From an uncultured Clostridia bacterium (lineage in GTDB: Bacteria > Bacillota > Clostridia > Peptostreptococcales > Anaerovoracaceae), in the NCBI GenBank assembly GCA_934278925.1, contig CAKQWJ010000001.1, positions 149,377 to 213,376 on the forward strand: DNA of 64,000 bases, given 5' to 3'. How positions within the stretch are numbered: the first letter of the stretch is position 1; the number at the start of each line of letters is the position of its first letter. The position numbers were made by a program, and so were the translations under genes. Shown here piece after piece: positions 26,077-34,268 of the stretch. The notes beneath the pieces are model-generated. The model ran no database searches and was not told where the DNA came from. It saw only the letters and a list, made by a program, of their open reading frames with translations.

Positions 26077-27051
26077 CTATTTTCTATACAATTTCTTGGC
26101 GAAATTGTACAGTCCATTCTGCCACACGGAGGTTTCGTGTCCGCCCGCCGTGTCGTAGAAATCGTGGGAAATGTTCTGCGCCTTCATATATCGGTCCAGT
26201 TCATAGGAAACATTTCCGCAGACCTTGTCGGAACGCCCCACCATCACCATCAGCACATCGAAGGGGCGATGCTTGTCCTTCGGCAGATTTAAATCGCGAA
26301 GTGGTGCTTTGAGTCCGGTGCCGTTCGCCGCTTCCACGGAAACAGAAGGGGAAAAGCTGCCTATCGAACCGAACTGCTTCGGATATTTGTACGCCAACGC
26401 CAGCGCATTTCGTCCCCCCAGAGAATTGCCGGCCACCGCCGCATTCTTCCGACCTTTTTTTACCGAAAAATGACGTTCGATATAGGGCTTCAGATATTTC
26501 ACCACCTCTTCCGGCGTGGCGTCAAAAGGTCCCAGGCTTTCCATGAATGTCAGACCCTCCACGCTTTCCGCCGCATTCACGTTGCTGTTGGGGCACACCA
26601 CAATCATTTCCGGAACATCCTCGAAGTAATACAGGTTCTGCAGGATGATATTCGCTTTTTTGTTCGTCCAGGTCCGGTGGCTTCCGCCCCAGCCATGGAG
26701 CAGGTACAGCACCGGATAAGTTTTCGCCGCATCATAGTCCGCCGGGAGGAATACCGTCGCATGCCTGCGGGTGTGGGTGATTCCGGAATCATACTGAATC
26801 AGCTTCGGTTTCGGATACGAATAGCCGGGCTGTTTGCGGATAAAATAAGGATTCGGTGTCTCCTCCACGATTCCGTCCCGGTCCGCTTTTTCGTGAAGCG
26901 CCTCCACTTCCGCAGCCACCGCCTTCTTCGTCTCTTCCCTCTGAATCCTCTTCGTCACAACGCCGGACTTCAGGAGGACCGCAATCCCGGTTATCAAAAG
27001 AATCAGCAGGAGCACGGCCCGGCGCCTGCGCTTTTTCGTTGTTCCTCTCAT
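26077..27051 (-). CDS. Membrane-anchored esterase-family alpha/beta hydrolase
   Basis: A 324-aa protein of the putative esterase family (feruloyl esterase/EntES type). A basic start and hydrophobic anchor (about 12-30) precede the domain. Motifs are YLLHGWGGSHRTW (oxyanion side), GNSLGGRNA with the nucleophilic serine, and GGHETSVWQNG with the catalytic histidine near the C-terminus. The ATG at 27051 is chosen because GGGAGGGG lies 4 nt upstream; an in-frame ATG 24 nt earlier has no such site. Probably removes acyl groups from wall or plant polysaccharide outside the cell; the substrate is unknown. Confidence 0.85.
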   Translation of the reverse strand: MRGTTKKRRRRAVLLLILLITGIAVLLKSGVVTKRIQREETKKAVAAEVEALHEKADRDGIVEETPNPYFIRKQPGYSYPKPKLIQYDSGITHTRRHATVFLPADYDAAKTYPVLYLLHGWGGSHRTWTNKKANIILQNLYYFEDVPEMIVVCPNSNVNAAESVEGLTFMESLGPFDATPEEVVKYLKPYIERHFSVKKGRKNAAVAGNSLGGRNALALAYKYPKQFGSIGSFSPSVSVEAANGTGLKAPLRDLNLPKDKHRPFDVLMVMVGRSDKVCGNVSYELDRYMKAQNISHDFYDTAGGHETSVWQNGLYNFAKKLYRK

Positions 27052-27151
27052 CGTTCCCCTCCCATACAATTCCAATCCGGAAGCACGTCACTTCCGGGAA
27101 GCAAACTCCATATAAAAAACATATACCCAACACCCCGGAGGTATCAAAAAT

Positions 27152-27180
27152 CTAGTTTATACTATATACTATTATATACG
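27152..27180. promoter_or_regulatory. AT-rich divergent promoter region between esterase and TraX genes
   Basis: The 188-bp gap between the two divergent starts holds overlapping -10-like words on both strands: TATACT twice on the plus strand (27158 and 27165) and TATAAT on the minus strand (27171-27176). No convincing -35 partner could be fixed for either. The esterase leader also holds a 7-bp hairpin (CCGGAAG with CTTCCGG). Confidence 0.4.
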
Positions 27181-27239
27181 TGAAATTTTTCAATAGAGTT
27201 TCGTTCACACGAAAAAAGAAAAGTATAAGGAGAAAAAAT

Positions 27240-27995
27240 ATGACTCAGAACAACATGCCGCCGGCAGGCACAACCCCTGCCCAGCGACCGGTCTTGGAAA
27301 GGTTTAAGAAGCTGTCCAACGCGCAACTGAAATACATCGCATTTATTTCCATGTTCATCGATCATTTCAACAAGAGCATGATTTATCCGAATCTGGATGG
27401 CGGAAAGTTGCTGTACCTCAGCAACTTCTTCGACATCCTGGGGCGCATTGCCTTCCCGCTGTTTGCTTTTATGCTGGTGGAAGGATTCTACCGCACCCAC
27501 AGCCGCTGGCACTACCTGGGGAACCTCCTGCTGTTCGGCGTCATTTCCGAAGTTCCGTTCGACCTCTTCACCACAAAGGAGCTCGTGAACTGGCGCTGGA
27601 ACAACGTGATGTTCACCCTGGCCTTCATGCTGGTGACCATCTGGATTGTGGATGTCATCCGCGAGAAAATCGGCGACGAGAAGAAATGGCTGTGGTTCCT
27701 CATTTCCATTCCGGTAGTTGCCATCATGTGCCTCCTGGCCATGTTCTGCAGCCTGGACTACGATTACAACGGCATCCTGATGGCCTACTTCTTCTATCTG
27801 TTCCGGAACCATCCGTTCCCGCGAATCCTCTTCGGATACCTCTCCGTGGTGAAAGAACCTTGGGCGCTGCTGGGTCTCGGCCTCACCCTGACCTACAACG
27901 GCGAACGGGGAAAGCAGTCCAAATTGCTGAACTACTTGTTCTATCCGGTGCACCTGCTCATTCTGGGATTGCTGCGGTTCTACTTTAACATCTAG
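27240..27995 (+). CDS. TraX-family membrane protein
   Basis: A 251-aa multi-pass membrane protein of the TraX family (named after the F-plasmid pilin acetylase; chromosomal members are of uncertain role, possibly acyltransferases). Diagnostic is the N-terminal core QLKYIAFISMFIDHFNKS and FPLFAFMLVEGFYRT. About eight hydrophobic segments follow. The ATG at 27240 is chosen for its AAGGAG ribosome site 7 nt upstream; the longer frame from 27180 has none. It ends convergently with the IIC gene: both stops share the palindrome CTAG at 27992-27995, leaving no room for a terminator between them. Confidence 0.88.
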   Translation: MTQNNMPPAGTTPAQRPVLERFKKLSNAQLKYIAFISMFIDHFNKSMIYPNLDGGKLLYLSNFFDILGRIAFPLFAFMLVEGFYRTHSRWHYLGNLLLFGVISEVPFDLFTTKELVNWRWNNVMFTLAFMLVTIWIVDVIREKIGDEKKWLWFLISIPVVAIMCLLAMFCSLDYDYNGILMAYFFYLFRNHPFPRILFGYLSVVKEPWALLGLGLTLTYNGERGKQSKLLNYLFYPVHLLILGLLRFYFNI

Positions 27996-29005
27996 ATTCT
28001 CACTGCTTTCGCGCCTTCGTCATATTTCTTGAACACGATGCTTCCGACAAATCCGGCGATTCCGCCGCCGACTGCCGCGATGGCCAGTGCTATTGCCACC
28101 TTCCCCGGTGCATTGAAGGCGAAAGGTGCCAGCATTCCCGGAATCGGGGAAGCGGTGCCCGGCGCATTGTTCACAATGCCCAGCATCGCCGCACCCACTC
28201 CGGCAATTCCGCCGCCGAAGAAATTGGAACCGTAAATCGGAATCGGATGCGTGGTGACGATATCCGCCTGGGTCAGCGGCTCCAGCATAACCGCAATCAC
28301 GTTTCCGTTGTTTCCGAAGTGAAGTCTTTTGAAAATCATTCCGTTGGTAAAGGAGCCGCCGAAACAAGCGATTGCGGCAATTCCCATCGGAAGCCCCGTC
28401 AGTCCCAGCATGGCGGTAAGGGCCATGGAACTCAGCGGGGATGTACAAATCATCTTGATAATTCCGCCCAGAAGGAACCCCATGATGATTGGGGATGTGA
28501 GGGTCGCTTCCGTAATTGTTTTTCCGATAATCGAGAGCACCATCGTCACACCCGGATTGACGAATGCGGCAATGGCTCTTGCCACCGATGCAACGACCAG
28601 AGCGCCCACAATGACGTCCAACCCTTCCGGGAGTTTTTTCTCGATGGCCGGTCCGATCAGGCCCACCACGTAGCCGGCAATGAAACCCGGGAGAATTCCG
28701 TATCCTCCCACCGCAACTCCGGCACACATAGACAGTACCGGACTGGCACCCATGCCCATGGGTACCAGGGCCGCCGCCGCTACGCCGCCCATTCCGCCGG
28801 CGATGGAACCCACATCCTTAAAGAACGAAATGCCGAAAAGATCTCCGGCAATGTAACTCATAATCGCTTCCACCAGAAAGGTTGCCACTGCCGCATTTGC
28901 CATGCCGGACATCGCGGCCTGCCCCTTGGGCATCTTCAAACTGAACAGGGAAAAAGCAGCCAGTGTAATCAAAAGCAGTGCAATTCCAGAAATAATCGTA
29001 ACCAT
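27992..29005 (-). CDS. PfoR-like PTS IIC-family membrane protein
   Basis: A 337-aa very hydrophobic, glycine/alanine-rich protein with about ten membrane segments. It matches the PTS_EIIC_2/PfoR group, stand-alone IIC-like permeases once named as regulators of perfringolysin O. Recurrent motifs include GIPxGxx-like GGMGGVAAAALVPMGMGA and THPIPIYGSNFFGGG. No IIA, IIB or HPr gene is nearby, so phosphotransfer is doubtful. It starts 28 nt after the membrane protein at 29033 and shares its transcript. The ribosome site is GGAGG. Confidence 0.8.
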   Translation of the reverse strand: MVTIISGIALLLITLAAFSLFSLKMPKGQAAMSGMANAAVATFLVEAIMSYIAGDLFGISFFKDVGSIAGGMGGVAAAALVPMGMGASPVLSMCAGVAVGGYGILPGFIAGYVVGLIGPAIEKKLPEGLDVIVGALVVASVARAIAAFVNPGVTMVLSIIGKTITEATLTSPIIMGFLLGGIIKMICTSPLSSMALTAMLGLTGLPMGIAAIACFGGSFTNGMIFKRLHFGNNGNVIAVMLEPLTQADIVTTHPIPIYGSNFFGGGIAGVGAAMLGIVNNAPGTASPIPGMLAPFAFNAPGKVAIALAIAAVGGGIAGFVGSIVFKKYDEGAKAVRI

Positions 29006-29032
29006 TCATATCCTCCAAAAACCTTACCAACT

Positions 29033-29779
29033 CTACTTCATGGAAATATTTTCAAGTTCCTCTGCCAAAGCCCTCGCTCTGTCCGTCAGCTCCGACGGTG
29101 CTTTGCTTGCCGACAGCTTGTGATACAGGCCTCTTGCCATTTCGGCCGCATCCGCCAGACTTTCATCCACATCACCGGCTTCCGCATTCACCTTATAGAC
29201 CTTCCCATCCAGAACTTCCACTCCGCTTCGCGGCATCCGGGTAATTCGAATTCCGTAACGAATGATGATTCGATAGATTACCAAAACAATTGCGGTTCTC
29301 ACCAAGGCAATCAGAAGCAATGCGAATATCGTGGAGGCGTTCCCCATCTCACTGCCGATTCGAATGTACAGCTCCGCCAGGTTGGCCGCAAAATCCGGAA
29401 CAAACAGGACGATGAACAGGGTCCAGCTCCGCTCTTCCGAATATACGTAGTTGTACAGAAGATAGATTACAACGCCGAACACGATGTAGAATACAAATTC
29501 CGGCATTCCGGTTTTCCAGATTTCCGCCGATGTAAGCACCTTTCCCGCGCCGGCGATGGAACGGGTCACCATCACGCCGGTGGCGGACAGGAACATCACC
29601 GGCATTGCGGCAAACTCATCCAAAAGGAGCATCAGCAAAGCAAATACGATAACGCCCGCTGACGCAACAAAGTTCTGGGTGAACAGATGCACATTAATCT
29701 GCGCCGTCAGCACTACCAGAACCGAATAGAACAACGTATAGATAAATTGATTTTTCTTGTTGGATGAATCCCCATTCAT
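29033..29779 (-). CDS. Six-helix membrane protein of unknown function
   Basis: A 248-aa protein with about six membrane segments (13-175) and a soluble C-terminal part (about 185-248) rich in Ala/Glu helices (DESLADAAEMARGLYHKLS). The layout is like the input half of a sensor kinase that has lost its catalytic domain, but no H-box or ATPase motif is present. No family is recognised. It is the first gene of a two-gene operon with the PfoR-like IIC protein, so it may act as its partner or sensor (inference). A short inverted repeat, ATTGTT-N6-AACAAT, lies just upstream. Confidence 0.6.
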   Translation of the reverse strand: MNGDSSNKKNQFIYTLFYSVLVVLTAQINVHLFTQNFVASAGVIVFALLMLLLDEFAAMPVMFLSATGVMVTRSIAGAGKVLTSAEIWKTGMPEFVFYIVFGVVIYLLYNYVYSEERSWTLFIVLFVPDFAANLAELYIRIGSEMGNASTIFALLLIALVRTAIVLVIYRIIIRYGIRITRMPRSGVEVLDGKVYKVNAEAGDVDESLADAAEMARGLYHKLSASKAPSELTDRARALAEELENISMK

Positions 29780-29924
29780 GATACTCCATTCCTTCCTTCG
29801 AAAATTGTTGACAGAAACAATAAACTTTCATCGCTTTTTATATTCTAGCACAATTGCATTGAAAAGTATACACGAAAATCCATTGAATTTCGTTATATCT
29901 CATATTCGGAATCCGTTTCCCCAC

Positions 29925-29957
29925 AAAAAAACACCGACAACTCGGAAGCTGCCGGCG
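29925..29957 (-). terminator. Terminator downstream of the MITE-like element
   Basis: On the minus strand a GCCGGCAGC stem pairs imperfectly with GTTGTCGG and is followed by seven T. The nearest minus-strand gene upstream is the XRE gene ending at 30426, with the 282-bp repeat element in between. It probably ends that transcript. Confidence 0.6.
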
Positions 29958-30048
29958 AACCAATTCAGTTTTCGTTTTAATATGGGTCTGTGCTACAAAC
30001 AAGGGAGCGGTCTAGTTATATTATCCATACATTGCACATACAATCCCA

Positions 30049-30330
30049 TATGCCTAGAAATTCGAGGGCCGTTCACGCTTTTTGACAGAAAATCCGGATT
30101 CAGCGTGAACGCAATTCGCCGATTATGTGGGATTCTAATTTTTGAGCGACGGATTACCGCTGGCGGTTCACGCCAAAAGGTTGATTTCTCCCAAGAAGCG
30201 TGAACTTTTTCAGGTGGATGGTATTACGAGAAAAATTACACGGTGAAAACGTGTATCGCTTAAAAAAAGTTCACGCTAATCTTACAAACATTGTTGATTA
30301 GCGTGAAGTCGCTTCGAAATTCTAGGCATA
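30049..30330. mobile_element. MITE-like element of about 282 bp with terminal inverted repeats
   Basis: The ends TATGCCTAGAAATTCGAGG (30049-30067) and, read on the minus strand from 30330, TATGCCTAGAATTTCGAAG are near-identical inverted repeats. Inside each end the same order recurs: TTCACGCT, about 22-23 nt, then AGCGTGAAC. Each end is therefore an imperfect repeat of about 62 bp with a nested hairpin. Two more GTTCACGC/GCGTGAAC words lie in the middle (30165-30207). The outer TA pair fits a TA target duplication as in IS630/Tc1 relatives. No ORF is inside. A non-autonomous miniature transposon is the best reading. Confidence 0.6.
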
Positions 30331-30425
30331 CTTAACTCTATTCATTCAAAGAATTCTAATTACTAGAAAAGGACACGGTAGAGCGTACGTCTCACCATTA
30401 CGGTACGGAATTGAAACAACTGCAT

Positions 30426-31034
30426 CTATTTCGTCAGAACTTTCTTATGGTATCTGCGTTTTCCGCAATGGGGGCAGGTCATTTTTCGGCTCAGTCCCAT
30501 ATGAGGAGCCAAAAACACCGCTTTCATGGACGGCACGTATTTCCATCCGCAGTTCGGGCATTGATAGTATCCGGCATCGTGCTCAATTCGAAGGCAGGAT
30601 ACCATCCCTGTCGCAAAGATAATGCTTCCCATCAGAATCATTCCCACTCGCCACTTTATGTCATCCACCGCAAAGGATGCCGAGAAAATCAACAGCATAA
30701 AGGAAACGGTGCTCGTGTATCCGATGACCTTTTCCAGCGAAAGCAGCTTCTTGTTGCTCAGCATTTCCTGTTTTGTCAGCTCCAACAGGTTCTGCTCCGC
30801 CGTGTTTCTGTAATCATCCATCTCGATATGCTCTCCGGTCAGCAATTCATTGATACTGATTCCCAGCAATTCGCATAGGTCCGGCATTATTGAAAGGTCC
30901 GGCATGTTTTTTCCCCGTTCCCACTTTGATACGGCTCGGTCGGTGATTCCCAGCTGTTCAGCCAAGGCCGCCTGGGTAAGCGATTTCTCCTTTCGGCATT
31001 CTGCGATAAACTTTCCGATTTTGTTTTGATCCAT
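30426..31034 (-). CDS. XRE-family regulator with membrane helices and zinc ribbon
   Basis: A 202-aa protein with an N-terminal helix-turn-helix (about 7-61; TQAALAEQLGITDRAVSKWE), a linker, two membrane helices (about 105-122 and 128-147) and a C-terminal zinc ribbon with CxxC pairs at Cys159/162 and Cys187/190. This layout (DNA-binding head, membrane anchor, zinc ribbon) suggests a membrane-tethered transcription factor. Its target is unknown. A strong AAAGGAGG ribosome site precedes the ATG. It lies 87 nt after the cyclase-family gene and may be read through from it. Confidence 0.85.
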   Translation of the reverse strand: MDQNKIGKFIAECRKEKSLTQAALAEQLGITDRAVSKWERGKNMPDLSIMPDLCELLGISINELLTGEHIEMDDYRNTAEQNLLELTKQEMLSNKKLLSLEKVIGYTSTVSFMLLIFSASFAVDDIKWRVGMILMGSIIFATGMVSCLRIEHDAGYYQCPNCGWKYVPSMKAVFLAPHMGLSRKMTCPHCGKRRYHKKVLTK

Positions 31035-31121
31035 GAGAGCAACCTCCTTTCTGCCTTCAATCTACCGCAAGCGAAGACTCATTCACACATACCGCCGGTT
31101 GATATCCGAGATTTTCAGCGA

Positions 31122-31769
31122 TTACTGCTGAAACCAGGCAACAGCGCGAATCGGCGAACCGTCGCAATTCTCCACCTTCAGTGGAAAGCAACTGAACCAA
31201 AACAAATCCGTTCCGCACAGATTCAGGTTCTTGAGGTTCTCAATATTTACAATATCCGTCTCTTCAAAAAGTCGATGATGGCGAATCAATTTTTCATCCG
31301 AGATGGGATCCAACCCGATTACATCAAATCCGATGCCCTTGTAATTTCCGGACAGGATATATTCCATTACCTCCTCATCAATACACGGATACTCTCCAAA
31401 GTATTCTGCAGTCCCCCATCGGCAGTCCCACCCCAAATTGAACAGCAGAAAATCCGCCTGCTCGGCTTTCCCTCCGGATCGGCGAATGCAATCCATGGTA
31501 ATGTCCTGACCTTCTTTCAGTTCTCTGCAGTCGATAACCAGCGCCTTCCCGATGAACTGCTCCACCGGAAATTCATCCAGCGTAGTTCTCCCCGAAAAAA
31601 TATGTGCCGGAGGATCCATATGCGTCCCCGTGTGGGTGTACATCTGCAACAGTGTTTCTTTGAACCCGTCGCTCTCGTACGAGCTGGTTGGACTTAACTT
31701 CGGCGGCTCCGTCCCGGGGTATACCGGCATGTTTTCACGAATCGTATGCGTTAAGTCGATTACTTTCAT
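31122..31769 (-). CDS. Cyclase/kynurenine formamidase-like metal hydrolase
   Basis: A 215-aa protein of the cyclase family (PF04199), a group of metal-dependent amidases including bacterial kynurenine formamidase and isatin hydrolase. The metal-binding HTGTHMDPPAHIF motif (about 41-53) and the start VIDLTHTIRENMPVYPG are diagnostic. The natural substrate cannot be told, since no tryptophan catabolism genes are nearby. The ribosome site is GGAGG. It precedes the XRE gene on the same strand, and upstream lies the 87-bp repeat array. Confidence 0.85.
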   Translation of the reverse strand: MKVIDLTHTIRENMPVYPGTEPPKLSPTSSYESDGFKETLLQMYTHTGTHMDPPAHIFSGRTTLDEFPVEQFIGKALVIDCRELKEGQDITMDCIRRSGGKAEQADFLLFNLGWDCRWGTAEYFGEYPCIDEEVMEYILSGNYKGIGFDVIGLDPISDEKLIRHHRLFEETDIVNIENLKNLNLCGTDLFWFSCFPLKVENCDGSPIRAVAWFQQ

Positions 31770-31848
31770 TATCTGTCCCTCCGCGTTTTTCTTTTTTGGA
31801 CATTACTTACGTTACTTCAAGGAAACTATATCATACTTTTTGCTTTTT

Positions 31849-32160
31849 CACCAAGTCCATGCAGGTTGCCGGCGGAGATGCGTCCGAGACTTGGTGCAAA
31901 GGAAACGAAATCATAAGCCTTTGCGGGATTTCTTGCACCAAGTTTTCGCCGGTTTCCGGCGGAGATGTGTCCGAGGCTTGGTGCAAAAGAAACGAAATCA
32001 TAAGCCTTTGCGGGATTTCTTGCACCAAGTTTTCGCCGGTTTCTGGCGGAGATGTGTCCGAGGCTTGGTGCAAAGGAAACGAAATCATAAGCCTTTGCGG
32101 GATTTCTTGCACCAAGTCTTCGCAGGTTGCCGGCGGAGATGCGTCCGAAATTTGATGCAA
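31849..32160. repeat. Tandem array of 87-bp palindromic repeats (three full units plus a partial fourth)
   Basis: The word CACCAAGT starts at 31849, 31936, 32023 and 32110, a strict 87-bp period. Each unit holds a long stem-loop (CTTGGTGCAA with TTGCACCAAG, extended inside by GAAATC with GATTTC) and a short hairpin (CGCCGG-TTT-CCGGCG). Units 2 and 3 are almost identical; the outer ones diverge, mainly in the short hairpin. 87 is 29 codons, so the array stays open in several frames on both strands. No start signals support translation. Confidence 0.85.
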
Positions 32161-32163
32161 CAG

Positions 32164-32195
32164 AAAAGGAGCCTTTGCATCACGCAAGGACTCCT
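32164..32195 (-). terminator. Terminator of the alcohol dehydrogenase gene
   Basis: On the minus strand AGGAGTCCTTGC pairs with GCAAAGGCTCCT (one mismatch, one G-U) and runs into TTTT. It is 12 nt past the stop and abuts the repeat array. Confidence 0.7.
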
Positions 32196-32206
32196 CTTTG
32201 AACTGT

Positions 32207-33376
32207 TTACAGGCACATCTTGAAAATATTTACAACATCGTCTTTATCCAGTGGCACAAAAGCATTCCCCAGATTGCCCAGCCGAACCGCCTTTGCCGCC
32301 ATCACATCGAAATTGCTGTCATCAATTTCGATTTCCGACAGGCGGCTCTTCAGACCTAAGGTCCGGAACAGAAATTCTTCCATAAGGGCAATGCTCTTCT
32401 TGGCAACTTCCATTGGCTCGAGGGATGCGTCCAGACCGAATACACTGCAGCCGAACCGGTAGTATTTGGATACGGTATTTTCATTCAAGCAATACTCCAT
32501 CCACTTCGGTGTGAGAATGGCCAGCCCCAAACCGTGGGTGATATCGTAAATGGCCGACAGCTCATGTTCCATCGGGTGACAACTCCAGGACTGACGTTTT
32601 CCACCGTTTACAAAACCATTAATCGCCCAGGACGAAACCCACATCAGATTCGCTCTCGCCTCATAATCCTCCGGATGCGCCATGGCAACGGGAGCATACT
32701 TGATAATCGTCTTCATCAGGCCTTCCATTACGGTATCCAACATGTACAGGTCTTTGTTCATGTTAAAATAAACCTCGATTACATGGCTGAGCATGTCCGC
32801 CGCACCGCAAGCCGTCTGGTAAGGACTGACGGTATATGTAATCGTTGGATCCAGGAATGAAACCTTCGGCTGCATCAACGGAGACCCCTGGCAGATTTTA
32901 TCCTTCGTCTCCGAATTACTAATTACCCCCACGGAATCCATTTCGGATCCGGTAGCGGCAAGCGTCAGGACGTCGAGAATCGGAAGACACCGGGTAATCT
33001 CTGCTTTTTCCTCCAGGATATCCCATGCATCCCCATCATAGAAAGTGGCTGCGCCGATGAACTTTGTACAGTCGATGACGGATCCGCCGCCCACCGCCAG
33101 AAGCACCTCGATGCCTTCTTTTTTGCAAAGCTCCGCACCGGCCCTCACCGAAGGGACTTTCGGATTCGGTTCGATGCCGGACAACTCAAAAAGCTCCAAG
33201 CCTGCTTTTTTTATTTCCGCCACTATCTTGTCGTAGAGTCCGGATTTTTTAATCGAGCCGCCCCCATAGGTGAGCAGCACCTTTTTCCCATACTTGTTTA
33301 ATTCTTCCCCCAGATGGCCCAGCTGGTTCTCGCCAAAGTACACTTTTGTCGGGATATCGTAGATAAAACTGTTCAT
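32207..33376 (-). CDS. Iron-containing alcohol dehydrogenase
   Basis: A 389-aa group III (iron-dependent) NAD(P)H alcohol dehydrogenase of the butanol dehydrogenase/YqhD type. Motifs include VLLTYGGGSIKKSGLYD and LAVGGGSVIDCTKFI (nucleotide binding) and ACGAADMLSHVIE, with the metal-ligand Asp/His followed by further His in YDITHGLGLAIL. The ATG at 33376 is chosen for its AGGAGG site 8 nt upstream; an in-frame ATG 24 nt earlier has no site. It probably reduces aldehydes in fermentation. Monocistronic, with its own terminator. Confidence 0.92.
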   Translation of the reverse strand: MNSFIYDIPTKVYFGENQLGHLGEELNKYGKKVLLTYGGGSIKKSGLYDKIVAEIKKAGLELFELSGIEPNPKVPSVRAGAELCKKEGIEVLLAVGGGSVIDCTKFIGAATFYDGDAWDILEEKAEITRCLPILDVLTLAATGSEMDSVGVISNSETKDKICQGSPLMQPKVSFLDPTITYTVSPYQTACGAADMLSHVIEVYFNMNKDLYMLDTVMEGLMKTIIKYAPVAMAHPEDYEARANLMWVSSWAINGFVNGGKRQSWSCHPMEHELSAIYDITHGLGLAILTPKWMEYCLNENTVSKYYRFGCSVFGLDASLEPMEVAKKSIALMEEFLFRTLGLKSRLSEIEIDDSNFDVMAAKAVRLGNLGNAFVPLDKDDVVNIFKMCL

Positions 33377-33475
33377 ACCGCTTTCCTCCTTTTCTGCCAC
33401 AACGCGTTCGACGCATTAAAACAATATATCGTTTCTTAAAAGCTACCGACCGTAACGTTCCATACCTGAAGGTGA

Positions 33476-34177
33476 TCACATTTCTCGAATCTTCCTAATA
33501 TTGTGATTCATCAGGTGTCTTCCAATGTGTCTATACGCAAATGCTTTAAGTCCTGAAATCTCCTGATGATGTTCTTTGAAAAAATCATCCGGACAATCGT
33601 ATACGCCAAAATCCTGATTGATACCTTCACTCTGAATATAGGTATTGTTCCTATCAAACTCAATAGTGGGATTTCTGAAATCCTTGGTTGCTACTCCATA
33701 ACCGCAAAATGTACCGCAACATTCCGGATTTTGTTCTTGCAGTTTCTTAAGATAGGTCTTATCCAGAATAAAAGCTTCTAGCTCATACCACTGTTTTTCA
33801 AGGTAAATTTCTACCCAACTGTGGACCACATTTCGTGGCGCATTGCGATAAACAATCCCGGTCATAGCTCCTTTCTGCAGCTTCTTATCGATTGTAAAAC
33901 CGTGTATTCTGCATGGAATACCGCAAGCACGCAAAAGGGCCATGAATAGCGTCCCTTTTGTATTGCACTGTCCATAACCGTCGGCAAGTACTTTGGAAGC
34001 GGGGATTTCATCATCAATATTATATCCAAATACGATATCATCCCTTACATAATTATAGATTGCCTTAACTCTTTCAAATTCGTCCATTTCTTTCCATTTC
34101 AAATTATGAATAAGTTCTTGAATTCCAAGATTGGAGAAATCAAGCATTCGTGTTTCCATAAGATATTTGTCTGCCAT
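33476..34177 (-). CDS. Transglutaminase-like domain protein
   Basis: A 233-aa cytosolic protein with a transglutaminase-like cysteine protease core: Cys71 (GYGQCNTKG), His119 (NVVHSWVEI) and Asp139, in the usual spacing. The upstream in-frame extension to 34477 is rejected because it runs through the antisense of a decayed XRE gene and has a composition unlike the rest; the ATG at 34177 has a weak GGTGAAAAG site. Function is unknown; bacterial members are often peptidases. It marks the left edge of the AT-rich accessory stretch. Confidence 0.75.
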   Translation of the reverse strand: MADKYLMETRMLDFSNLGIQELIHNLKWKEMDEFERVKAIYNYVRDDIVFGYNIDDEIPASKVLADGYGQCNTKGTLFMALLRACGIPCRIHGFTIDKKLQKGAMTGIVYRNAPRNVVHSWVEIYLEKQWYELEAFILDKTYLKKLQEQNPECCGTFCGYGVATKDFRNPTIEFDRNNTYIQSEGINQDFGVYDCPDDFFKEHHQEISGLKAFAYRHIGRHLMNHNIRKIREM

Positions 34178-34268
34178 CTTTTCACCATTTTTTAAATAAT
34201 CGCACCCGCCTATACTGATATTATAGAATGGGATGTAGTAAAAGGAAATATCATATTCCAAAAATTGA

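Noticed and set aside
31849..32160. CRISPR array
   Set aside because: Whole 87-bp units repeat in tandem with near-identical content, without variable spacers; no cas genes in the window.
31831..32187. 118-codon frame over the 87-bp array (29-residue repeats), and the plus-strand counterpart
   Set aside because: Both strands are open only because the period is a multiple of three; no ribosome sites; the DNA is explained by palindromic repeats.
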